This document shows, piece by piece, positions 1 through 7,291 of a DNA stretch of 64,000 nucleotides (the stretch's first letter is position 1; the number at the start of each line of letters is the position of its first letter). Under the pieces are notes generated by a model that saw only the letters and a program-made list of their open reading frames with translations, ran no database searches and had not been told where the DNA came from. Position numbers and translations under genes: made by a program. The stretch spans positions 1-64,000 of IMG/VR virus record IMGVR_UViG_3300028361_000019; one strand, given 5' to 3'. The DNA is from a virus.

Positions 1-452
1 TCTCCAGCTCCAGTTCCACCGAATGAACCACCTTTGTTAAGCCCAAGGCCTGCCCAGTTTATATCTCCAGAAGCTCTGTAGTTCATAAGTTGAGTCTCTT
101 TGTCTAAACCTGGCTTACCTTCGAAGTTATCTGCAGCAGCTTGTGCCATAAGGTCGTCAAGCATCTCTTGATTCATTCCTCTGATTGCTCCTTTTTGCTT
201 CCAAATCTTAGCATATTTAAGGAATTCGCTTCTCATCTTTTCTTCTTTAGCTTTTGGGCTGGTTCCAAGAAAATCTCCGATTCTTCCTTCTTCCATTCCG
301 CATTCTTCAACATAAGACTCTCCAAGTAAACCTTTAAGTTCTGCTTGAAGTGATTTTTTTTCATTTTCGAGCAACGCTCTTTTGTTGAGTTTCATTGCTT
401 CTTCTTTGATGATAGCTCTGAACTCCTCAAGGTTTATTTCTTTTTTTGCCAT
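1..452 (-). CDS. Uncharacterised protein, N-terminal part (runs off the left edge)
   Basis: An open frame starts with ATG at 452 (MAKKEINLEEFR) and continues without a stop to base 1, so about 150 N-terminal residues are visible. The visible part is helical and charged, then becomes Gly-rich near the edge (LGLNKGGSFGGTG). I do not recognise the family. A TATTTATT box lies about 30 bases upstream (around 483-490) in the coding orientation, as for many virion genes here, so late expression is likely. The frame has ordinary codon use for this genome. The function is unknown and the C-terminus is outside the window. Confidence 0.7.
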   Translation of the reverse strand, partial: MAKKEINLEEFRAIIKEEAMKLNKRALLENEKKSLQAELKGLLGESYVEECGMEEGRIGDFLGTSPKAKEEKMRSEFLKYAKIWKQKGAIRGMNQEMLDDLMAQAAADNFEGKPGLDKETQLMNYRASGDINWAGLGLNKGGSFGGTGAG

Positions 453-516
453 GACAATATTTTGTTAATAACGGTTGTTTACAATAAATATGGTAAAAAA
501 AGAAAAACTGTTGGAC

Positions 517-2448
517 TTATTTTAATTTATTAATTAATGATTTCAGTATACTTTCACCCCCCCTTTGGGCATTATTTACATAATCTTTGTTATCAAGAAC
601 TTTACTAACAACTTGAGATTTATTATTAAGTAGTTCATTGATGTCTTCATCAATGGTGTCTACACATATATAGGTTATTATTTGAATATTATCGTGCTCA
701 GTTGTGGCTCGGTGAATTCGGTCAGATGCCTGTTCCATATCTCCTGGCGTCCATGCGAAACCTATAAATATAAGCTTTGACGCTTCTGTAAGAGTTATCC
801 CAACTCCAGAGGCTCCAATCATTCCGCAGAATAAATTAACTTTCTTGTCCTCTTGGAATCTATCGACAGATGACTGCTTTTCTTCCATACCCATGCTTCC
901 AGTGTGAATAACTGCAGAGTGCTTGTATTCTTTATATAGAGTCTCTGCTAATATTTGATAGTCTGACATCACAACAAGTTTTTCATCATTACTTGTAATG
1001 TCAGTTATAACACCGTCTTTAATCATCTTCTGGAGCTTAATCATTCCAGTAAACTGCTTCAGTTTGTGAATTTTTTCAAGGTAACCTTCTTCTATTTCTT
1101 CTTCAGTACCGTCTTGATTTACAACTGTTTTCAATTCTTTTACAAGTTTGTTATATTCTTTCCTTTCTGTAGGTGTAAGTTCTATTTCAATTTCAGTATA
1201 AGTCTTGGGAGGAAGCTGAGATAAAACATCTTTTTTAAGCCTTCTAAGGAAGTATGGCGAAATTCTGGTAAATAGCTCTTCGAGATTAGAAGCGCCACCG
1301 TAGTCCCACCCAAAATTACTTTCAAAGGCAGCGCAATACCTTATTCCAAAGTCATGAGATGAATTCCACATTTCTGGGTCCATAAAATTAAGACCAGAGA
1401 AGAATTCCATTGGCCTCGATTTAATAGCCGTTCCAGATATAAGTATTTTCTTTTCAACTGTGTCTCTAAATGCTCTCTTGATGATTTGTGTCCAATCTGT
1501 TTTTACAGATTTTATTCTGTGAAACTCATCAATAACAACCATATCGTAATCATCTGGGTCAAGAATAGAGCCATCTTTATCTTGAATATAGGCAACGCCT
1601 TTTATTCTTGTTTTAAATGAATTAGCGTTTTTACAGTCTTCACATTTTTTATGCTTCTTTGTTAGGTCGATTATTTCACAACCACATCTTTGAGTGCCTT
1701 TCCCAGGAACAATTACATTACCTTGGCATTTGTGACTATATTCAAGTTTAATATAACTCTGAATTGATTCGTAATTAATAATATGAAACAAACTCTCGTC
1801 CTTATTGTAATTGATGTTGCCGCTTCTTTTTGCTGGCTTGTATTTATAAACATGAGCCTTCTCGTTACTGAAGTTAAGAACTTCTTTTCTCCAGTTTAGT
1901 TTAAGTGAAGCAGGGCATATAACAAGGGTTTTTAATTTATGTTTAGCCGCATAAGTTATTGGAGGAAGAGTTTTACCAACTCCAGGTTGGTCACCAAGAA
2001 TTGCTTTTCCATTATTTACTTCAAAAAACTTTACAGCCTGTTTTTGGTAATCGTATGGAGGAATCTTCATGTGGTCGAAGTCAGAATCTTTAAAAACAAG
2101 TGATGTCTCTTTTAATTTAAGTGCATCAGAAATTCTATTCTGTCTATCAATATACTCTTTCCTAAGACCATTTAATTCTCCTTCGGTAAGATTTTCAAAC
2201 GTAAATGGGATTGAGTTATCTACTAAAAAGGAAATGATATTTCCCATTTGTACCTCTCTAATAATTCTTACCCACTCGTCTCTGTGGCCACCATTTACAT
2301 CAAGAACATTATCAACTCTAATGTCTCTGTGCTCTTTTGGAAGCGTCTTGATGTACGTGGTTAAGATTTTTAAGTAATCATACCTTAACTCGTAATTAGT
2401 TCTTAGCTTCCTTATTCTAACTGGGGTTATTTCTTTTTTTTTCGCCAT
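517..2448 (-). CDS. SNF2/SWI2-type DEAD-box ATPase/helicase
   Basis: This is a superfamily 2 ATPase of the SNF2 (SMARCAL1-like) group, expected to remodel or anneal DNA at forks or recombination intermediates; T4 UvsW is a functional analogue, not a proven orthologue. Walker A GDQPGVGKT lies at residues 152-160 and the DEAH-equivalent box is DEFH at 307-310. A C-terminal helicase lobe ends with GFAWTPGDMEQASDRIHR, the arginine-finger motif VI. A four-to-five cysteine insertion (Cys241, 255, 257, 269, 272) between motifs Ia and II looks like a zinc ribbon. The 643-residue length is normal for a compact SNF2 protein. It is the last gene of a minus-strand cluster with three small unknown genes and a RecB-like nuclease, which fits a recombination role. 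Confidence 0.9.
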   Translation of the reverse strand: MAKKKEITPVRIRKLRTNYELRYDYLKILTTYIKTLPKEHRDIRVDNVLDVNGGHRDEWVRIIREVQMGNIISFLVDNSIPFTFENLTEGELNGLRKEYIDRQNRISDALKLKETSLVFKDSDFDHMKIPPYDYQKQAVKFFEVNNGKAILGDQPGVGKTLPPITYAAKHKLKTLVICPASLKLNWRKEVLNFSNEKAHVYKYKPAKRSGNINYNKDESLFHIINYESIQSYIKLEYSHKCQGNVIVPGKGTQRCGCEIIDLTKKHKKCEDCKNANSFKTRIKGVAYIQDKDGSILDPDDYDMVVIDEFHRIKSVKTDWTQIIKRAFRDTVEKKILISGTAIKSRPMEFFSGLNFMDPEMWNSSHDFGIRYCAAFESNFGWDYGGASNLEELFTRISPYFLRRLKKDVLSQLPPKTYTEIEIELTPTERKEYNKLVKELKTVVNQDGTEEEIEEGYLEKIHKLKQFTGMIKLQKMIKDGVITDITSNDEKLVVMSDYQILAETLYKEYKHSAVIHTGSMGMEEKQSSVDRFQEDKKVNLFCGMIGASGVGITLTEASKLIFIGFAWTPGDMEQASDRIHRATTEHDNIQIITYICVDTIDEDINELLNNKSQVVSKVLDNKDYVNNAQRGGESILKSLINKLK

Positions 2449-2450
2449 TA

Positions 2451-2816
2451 TTAAATGCTTTGCTTTTTCTTTTTCTTTCTTAAGTTTTCTGCCCTCTTAA
2501 TATAGACTTCTTCTTTTCTTATGCTTTCTTTTTTGTCAACAATGGCTTTCTCTAATTTTGTTAAAGAAATAATTTCACCTTTGTATTCTCCAATTGATGT
2601 TGCCTTTGTGCCTTTTCTTGATTGCACGGTTTCACGAACTATTTCAGCCAAGAGACGCACGTCCTGCATAGAATGTCTCACATCTACTCCAGCAGTTTTA
2701 TTTCCCCTAAGATTTTGCTCCACTCTCTTCTTGCTCTTCTCAGCAACTTCGATTATCTTGTGTAACAAATCAAGTTCGTTGTAATCTCTCAGCTTTTCTA
2801 ATTCATTTAGCTCCAT
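2451..2816 (-). CDS. Small basic protein, possibly H1-like DNA binding
   Basis: A 121-residue protein, two bases upstream of the helicase gene and overlapping the preceding gene by 14 bases, so probably translated in one operon. The central segment GNKTAGVDVRHSMQDV resembles the GNKxAGxxxR core of small histone-H1-like proteins that are common in phages and Bacteroidota, and the C-terminus ends in a lysine-rich tail (RKKKKKQ). Both are consistent with nucleic-acid binding, but the resemblance is short. Most of the sequence is predicted helix. I cannot assign a function beyond a possible nucleoid or structural DNA-binding role. Confidence 0.7.
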   Translation of the reverse strand: MELNELEKLRDYNELDLLHKIIEVAEKSKKRVEQNLRGNKTAGVDVRHSMQDVRLLAEIVRETVQSRKGTKATSIGEYKGEIISLTKLEKAIVDKKESIRKEEVYIKRAENLRKKKKKQSI

Positions 2817-3207
2817 CTTCTTTTTTATTAATTTCTTTAACTTTATCTTCTAATTTTCCAGTGTCTTTAATACCTTGTTTGGCCAGCTCTTTTTCATGTC
2901 TCCTCTTTCTGATTACATCTGAAACAGTTATTTCATTTATCATCGCTTGATATAGGTCAATTGCAAATCTATCGTCAGTATAAATATCTGTATCAATCTT
3001 GTACCAAGACTTCCCTGACATCTTGATTTTCTCACCATCAGTTTCTCCTTCTTTGAAATCAATCCAAAAAAAACCAACCATGTCTTCTTCATCATTTATT
3101 CTCTTGATAACTTCAGCTTCGGGGTTTAATAACCTTAATCCTTTAGTTTCAATTTCTTTCACGTTATCACTTACGTAATCAAGAATTTCCCTTTTCGTGT
3201 AGTACAT
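2803..3207 (-). CDS. Uncharacterised protein, 134 aa
   Basis: A mixed alpha/beta N-terminal domain (residues 1-95, with a hydrophobic strand MVGFFWIDF near 44) is followed by a highly charged helical tail. It overlaps the next gene by 14 bases and lies one base after the upstream gene, so it belongs to the same tightly packed operon as the SNF2 helicase and RecB-like nuclease. I do not recognise the family. Its position suggests an accessory to DNA metabolism. Confidence 0.65.
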   Translation of the reverse strand: MYYTKREILDYVSDNVKEIETKGLRLLNPEAEVIKRINDEEDMVGFFWIDFKEGETDGEKIKMSGKSWYKIDTDIYTDDRFAIDLYQAMINEITVSDVIRKRRHEKELAKQGIKDTGKLEDKVKEINKKEDGAK

Positions 3208-3208
3208 A

Positions 3209-4684
3209 TTATTTTAATTTAGCATTAATACATTCTTGAATCTTCTTAGCAGATTTAGCTCCAATACCTTTAAGAATAGTAAAATCTTCTATCTTTTTCA
3301 AGTTACCATAGTTAGTAATATCATTGTTAGCAAGAGCTTTTATGATTTTAGCGTCATCAATTATATTCTCAACCTTGGTATTTGCTCTGATTGTTTTCTT
3401 CTTTTCTTTTAAAACAACATCTGAAGGTTCTCTCTCATCTGATTCGATGTTATCAAAACTTTCTTTTTTAAACGACTTATTAAAACGAAGCCTCTCTTTT
3501 GTTTCAATAATGTCTTTATTTTTCTTGGTTGTATTAGTTTTATTGATTTCTTCAATCTCTCCTATATATTGTGATAAATTCATACCTACAGCATCAAGAA
3601 CTTTGGCTATATCAATAATTTCTAAAAATGAACTATCAAAATTAAACCCTCCAACGTTGAAGTCGAATTTGATTATATTGGCTCCATAAGTATAGATGTC
3701 GAGGTCTATCTCAAAATTAAGACTGAAATCGTTTACGTCCGACTTAGGTTTATCGTATGTAAATACGTAAATGTCACTATTTGCGCTAACATTTGATTTC
3801 CCAGATAAAGTCTTTCTTCTGTAGTTGATGTTTTTTTCACCTTTTCCAAGCTTATCAATTCCTTCTTTAAGTTTTCCAACAAAAAACTCTACCTCTTCTT
3901 TTCTTGCTGGAGTTAATTTGTAGTTTGTTTTAACAAAAGTCTTTGATGCTGGGGCTGCTAAGTTAAAGCCCATTCCAGAAATGGGATTTGGAGTCAATAG
4001 ATTTGACGCTGGCTTGTTGATTGCTGTCTTGATGTCGTCTTTTTTTTCTCCTCTTTTAAGTTCAGAAATCCTATCCATCAAATCACTTCTATCAGAATCT
4101 GAGGCTTTTTCTTTATTAACGAGCTCAGAAAATCTATCTTTTAAAATACTTCCGCTACCAGAGTCTTTAGGTTTTGACTCATCGACTCTATCCACACCTT
4201 TGCCCGCTATGCTCTTGCTTTCATATAAGTCATCAAGCTCATCCATAGGAGATTTTATTCTCTCTTTAAAAAGCTCTTTTTTATTTCCAGTAACAAACCT
4301 GCTCATTCTATCAACATCAAATTTGAATCCTCTGTACTCAAAGATTCTACCTGGCTCGTATGGTAGCGTATCTAAGTCGTCTTCTTTTGACTTTCTCTTA
4401 TCTTCTTTGCTTGATTCTTTTGTTATCGACTCTATGTCTTCTGAGTTAGTATTGATTCCGTGTTCAAAAACTGTCTCAACTATTTCTAATTCTTCTTTTT
4501 TTATTTTCTTACTTTTTGTTGCGAACATATCTTTTCGCAATTCTTTAAGAATTTGTTTTTTAAGTTTTTTGATTTCCTTCTTAGAGGTACCATAAAGCTC
4601 CTTAACAACCGATGCTTGAATTTCAGCTTCAATTTGTTTTTTAGCATTGTTTTTAATGCCTTCGATTAATTTTTGTTTTCCCAT
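3209..4684 (-). CDS. Uncharacterised protein with C-terminal helix-hairpin-helix
   Basis: A 491-residue protein. The first 280 residues are low-complexity and charged (Lys/Glu/Ser/Asp) and probably disordered or coiled. Residues about 280-390 contain a beta-rich region (SDIYVFTYDKP, FEIDLDIYTYGA). The last 45 residues form a clear helix-hairpin-helix, LKGIGAKSAKKIQ, the non-specific DNA-binding motif seen in repair proteins and in the RNA polymerase alpha C-terminal domain. The gene is immediately followed by small operon members and preceded by the RecB-like nuclease. A role in DNA binding is supported; the exact function is not. Confidence 0.75.
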   Translation of the reverse strand: MGKQKLIEGIKNNAKKQIEAEIQASVVKELYGTSKKEIKKLKKQILKELRKDMFATKSKKIKKEELEIVETVFEHGINTNSEDIESITKESSKEDKRKSKEDDLDTLPYEPGRIFEYRGFKFDVDRMSRFVTGNKKELFKERIKSPMDELDDLYESKSIAGKGVDRVDESKPKDSGSGSILKDRFSELVNKEKASDSDRSDLMDRISELKRGEKKDDIKTAINKPASNLLTPNPISGMGFNLAAPASKTFVKTNYKLTPARKEEVEFFVGKLKEGIDKLGKGEKNINYRRKTLSGKSNVSANSDIYVFTYDKPKSDVNDFSLNFEIDLDIYTYGANIIKFDFNVGGFNFDSSFLEIIDIAKVLDAVGMNLSQYIGEIEEINKTNTTKKNKDIIETKERLRFNKSFKKESFDNIESDEREPSDVVLKEKKKTIRANTKVENIIDDAKIIKALANNDITNYGNLKKIEDFTILKGIGAKSAKKIQECINAKLK

Positions 4685-4689
4685 TATTT

Positions 4690-5604
4690 CTATTTGTTTT
4701 CAGTTTTGTAATCAAGCAATATTTGTTTGTCTTGATTTTTGTTATTATTACACAGAGGGTGTCTTCCTCCTTTAAATTTGCAAAACATACATCCGAGAAA
4801 CTCGTTTCCTGTATGCTTTATTTTTGGAAATCTTTTATTAATATGAATACTCTCAACTGTTTCTGCCAGCTTTTCAAGTGATTCGTAAATTTCTTCTTTA
4901 GTTGAATTTACTTCTACGAACTGAATTCCTCCAGTACCAGACTCAGGTTTTTTTTTGTTCTTAAGTCTGTTTAGAACAATGTATTCACAACCAATGTCAT
5001 CAAGATTAATTTCATTTTTTCTTGCCCAGAAGTATTTATAAAATCTCATTTGCGCAAGAAAGGCTTCGTCAGCCATTTTCTTTTTTACATTCCACTTCTG
5101 GCCAGATGTCTTCCAGTCGATTATAACATACCTCCCAGTCTCTCTATCTTGAACTACAAGGTCTATAAACCCCTTAAAGTAGAACTCTCCGTATACGTGC
5201 TCAAACAAAGGTTCTTCTACTGATATTATTTTGTATTTTTTAATAATATCCTCAACAGACAAAGCATTTAGCAGCTCTTCTCCCTGCTGAAGGAACTCGT
5301 TAAGCTCTTGTTGGAAACCTGGTTCATCTTTCATGTTGTCAAGCATGTCTTTTGTAAAGGTTCTTTTAAAGAAATCAACCCTTCTCTTTAACCCAACTGA
5401 TTCTTTTAAAGTTTTTTCGAGAGCAGCATGCATAGCATTTCCGAAAAACAAATGCACAGTCATTGACTGCTCTGTTAGTTTCAGATGCTTCTCAACCAGA
5501 TGTCGATGACCACATTGGTTAAACAGGTTGAACTCACTAAAGCTAATATGAATTTTATTAGCATATTTAGTATTAAGCGCTGTATAGTTTGAATCCTTGT
5601 TCAT
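4690..5604 (-). CDS. PD-(D/E)XK exonuclease, RecB/Cas4-like with Fe-S cysteines
   Basis: The 304-residue protein has the layout of the PDDEXK_1 (RecB/Cas4) family. An early SFSEFNLFNQCGHRH segment gives the first cysteine, then FGNAMHAALE (the motif I helix). GFIDLVVQD supplies the catalytic Asp, and VIIDWKTSGQKW is the D/E-x-K core. The C-terminal GCMFCKF plus PLCNN supply three more cysteines, so four cysteines flank the nuclease core as in Fe-S-containing Cas4/AddB enzymes. It probably degrades DNA ends in recombination or host DNA breakdown. It heads the operon that ends with the SNF2 helicase. A short AT-rich gap separates it from a divergent gene at 5680. Confidence 0.85.
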   Translation of the reverse strand: MNKDSNYTALNTKYANKIHISFSEFNLFNQCGHRHLVEKHLKLTEQSMTVHLFFGNAMHAALEKTLKESVGLKRRVDFFKRTFTKDMLDNMKDEPGFQQELNEFLQQGEELLNALSVEDIIKKYKIISVEEPLFEHVYGEFYFKGFIDLVVQDRETGRYVIIDWKTSGQKWNVKKKMADEAFLAQMRFYKYFWARKNEINLDDIGCEYIVLNRLKNKKKPESGTGGIQFVEVNSTKEEIYESLEKLAETVESIHINKRFPKIKHTGNEFLGCMFCKFKGGRHPLCNNNKNQDKQILLDYKTENK

Positions 5605-5679
5605 TTTTATTAGCGGGTTTTACTAAATAGAAGAAAAAAATAGCTAAAAATCAAAAATTTAGAAGATTTTTATTGAATT

Positions 5680-6390
5680 ATGGCAAATTTAACTGAATCA
5701 TACATAAGGGGGTTAATTCGAGAAATACTATCGGAGACTCTAATTTTAGAAATTTCTGCAGAAGAAAAGACTAAAGTTATGGCTAAAAGTAACGAAAGAG
5801 TTCCTTTTAATAGAGAATTGGTGAAGCAAGCTATTCTTCAAGGTCGTGAGATTGGTATGAACTTTCAAACAAACAACGAAAAAACAAGAATGCCAGTAGC
5901 CAAGGCGAGGATTATTCATCCTGTTGCGATGGGTACTGACAAAAATGGAAATCTGGTAATAAGAGGCCTTCACATAACTGGACAATCTGAAAAGGCAGCA
6001 AGAGCCACTGGCGTTAGGAGTGCAGAGGCAGAAGCAGAGAAAGATGGCATCAATGCATGGAGATTATTTAGAGGAGAAAATGTAAGGTCTATGTGGTTTA
6101 CAGATAGATTTTTTAGTGATAGCATTCCTGGGTTTAATCCGAACGATAGCGCTATGACTTCTAAGTATGCTGTTTATAGCCCATCTGTAGCTAAAGCGTA
6201 TCAAGATAGCCTTGTTGCTCAATCTAAAGAAGCAGAACTTGATGCTAAGCCAGAGATTAAACCACAGCAACCAGAACCTCAACAACAAAAGCAGGCGCAG
6301 AGCCAATTCAATAAAGATATTGAGCAAATGGGATATGAGGACCAGCCAATTCAAGAAAAAAAGAAGAATATTAGGAACTTCTTTAGATAA
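5680..6390 (+). CDS. WYL-like beta-barrel protein with possible capsid-targeting N-terminus
   Basis: Residues 1-25 (YIRGLIREILSE) form a short amphipathic helix followed by ILSE, which resembles the N-terminal helix plus L/I-x-E cleavage site of T4-type packaged proteins; two other proteins in this window begin the same way. Residues about 70-150 read like a WYL domain: ARIIHPVAMGTDKNGN, then VIRGLHITG, then AWRLFRGENVRSMWFTD, the usual 'IxPxxxGxxxxGNxxxR ... WRLFRxDxI' pattern of phage WYL-like proteins. The C-terminus is Gln/Pro-rich. WYL domains sense ligands or nucleic acids; the ligand here is unknown. The domain call is by pattern only. Confidence 0.6.
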   Translation: MANLTESYIRGLIREILSETLILEISAEEKTKVMAKSNERVPFNRELVKQAILQGREIGMNFQTNNEKTRMPVAKARIIHPVAMGTDKNGNLVIRGLHITGQSEKAARATGVRSAEAEAEKDGINAWRLFRGENVRSMWFTDRFFSDSIPGFNPNDSAMTSKYAVYSPSVAKAYQDSLVAQSKEAELDAKPEIKPQQPEPQQQKQAQSQFNKDIEQMGYEDQPIQEKKKNIRNFFR

Positions 6391-6408
6391 TTTTCGTATA
6401 ATTGATAT

Positions 6409-6768
6409 ATGAAAAGAATAAAGGTCTTAATTCGATACAGAGTTAAGAGAATTCGAATACTTATTATAAAGTTTAATAGAGCCTTCAAAAGAGAGTCTAA
6501 AGAAACTGTTGTTGCCGCAAAAATACTTAGAAAACTAATTAGAGACGAAAGTAGCGTAAGCAAAGAGGAGATAAAGTTTCTTAAAAATCAAGGAGCAGAC
6601 CTTGGAAAGGCTGCAGGGCTTCTTGGTCTTCAATTAGTACCTGGCTCAAGTCTTGGCATTATAGCTATTGAGAAAATAGGGAAAAAGAAAGGGTTTACAT
6701 TATTTCCAAAAGAGCATGAATTACCAGAAGGTCATAAACCTATTCCTCCGAAAGATTCTGCCCCTTAG
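6409..6768 (+). CDS. Small LETM1-like domain protein
   Basis: A 119-residue protein 18 bases downstream of the WYL-like gene. The first 35 residues are very basic (MKRIKVLIRYRVKRIR). Residues about 50-105 read SSVSKEEIKFLKNQGADL, then LLGLQLVPGSSLGIIAIEKI, then LFPKEH. This matches the pattern of the LETM1-like ribosome-binding-type domain, 'EExxFLxxQxxDLxKxLxLxxLxxxPGG...LLPxxF'. Such small proteins are frequent in flavobacteria and their phages and may associate with membranes or ribosomes. Its 3' end overlaps the convergent gene by 29 bases. Function is not known. Confidence 0.55.
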   Translation: MKRIKVLIRYRVKRIRILIIKFNRAFKRESKETVVAAKILRKLIRDESSVSKEEIKFLKNQGADLGKAAGLLGLQLVPGSSLGIIAIEKIGKKKGFTLFPKEHELPEGHKPIPPKDSAP

Positions 6769-7291
6769 ATTCTGCAATAACTTTTTTAGCTTCCTCTTCT
6801 TGTTTTTTAACTCTTTCTTTCTCTTTGTTTGATTCTTTTAGAATTTTGTCAGCTTTTTCTTTGAGAGTATACAGATTTACTGACGTGTGCGCATTTGTTC
6901 TCCACGATTCATGCAAAACATCTTTACTTGTGATTCTCAAATGAAACAAATGTATACCACGACTAATTTTAAACAAAGAAGCGTCATTGTATTCTCCGAT
7001 GTAGTTTAACCCTTTTCCGTCTGGGTTTGACCAAGCAACCATGTGAGTTGTGTCAATTTCATCAACCTTTGGTTTTTTAGCCTCTTCCTTCTCAAGTCTT
7101 CTAAGTTTTCTCTCAATCTTCTTCTTAGCTTCTTGTTTTAAAGCTTCCTCTTTGGCTTTTAGCTCTTTCTTGGCATCTTCTTCCGCTCGCCTATCTTCTC
7201 TTTGTCCAGACTCTTTAATTGCTGCCATAGCTTCTCTTGCGAGTTCGTCAATAGACTTCTCTCTATCTGGTTTGTTGTTTTTATCTTCCAT
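6740..7291 (-). CDS. Uncharacterised charged protein, 183 aa
   Basis: The N-terminal 75 residues are a Lys/Glu-rich coiled-coil-like helix, followed by a compact domain (residues 78-150) with MVAWSNPDGKGLNYIGEY and HLFHLRITSKD, and another charged helix. The stop of the gp46 fusion gene and this start overlap as TAATG, so the two are probably translationally coupled; the 3' end overlaps the convergent gene at 6409-6768. I do not recognise the family. Its coupling to the recombination nuclease suggests a DNA-metabolism accessory. Confidence 0.65.
   Translation of the reverse strand: MEDKNNKPDREKSIDELAREAMAAIKESGQREDRRAEEDAKKELKAKEEALKQEAKKKIERKLRRLEKEEAKKPKVDEIDTTHMVAWSNPDGKGLNYIGEYNDASLFKISRGIHLFHLRITSKDVLHESWRTNAHTSVNLYTLKEKADKILKESNKEKERVKKQEEEAKKVIAESKGQNLSEE

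Noticed and set aside
3981-4595. 204-residue plus-strand frame antisense to the HhH protein
   Set aside because: Its product is a Ser/Leu/Phe-rich sequence produced by the complement of Lys/Glu-rich coding, and the opposite strand has a coherent protein. The same applies to frames at 9037-9618, 34723-35313 and 40075-40581.
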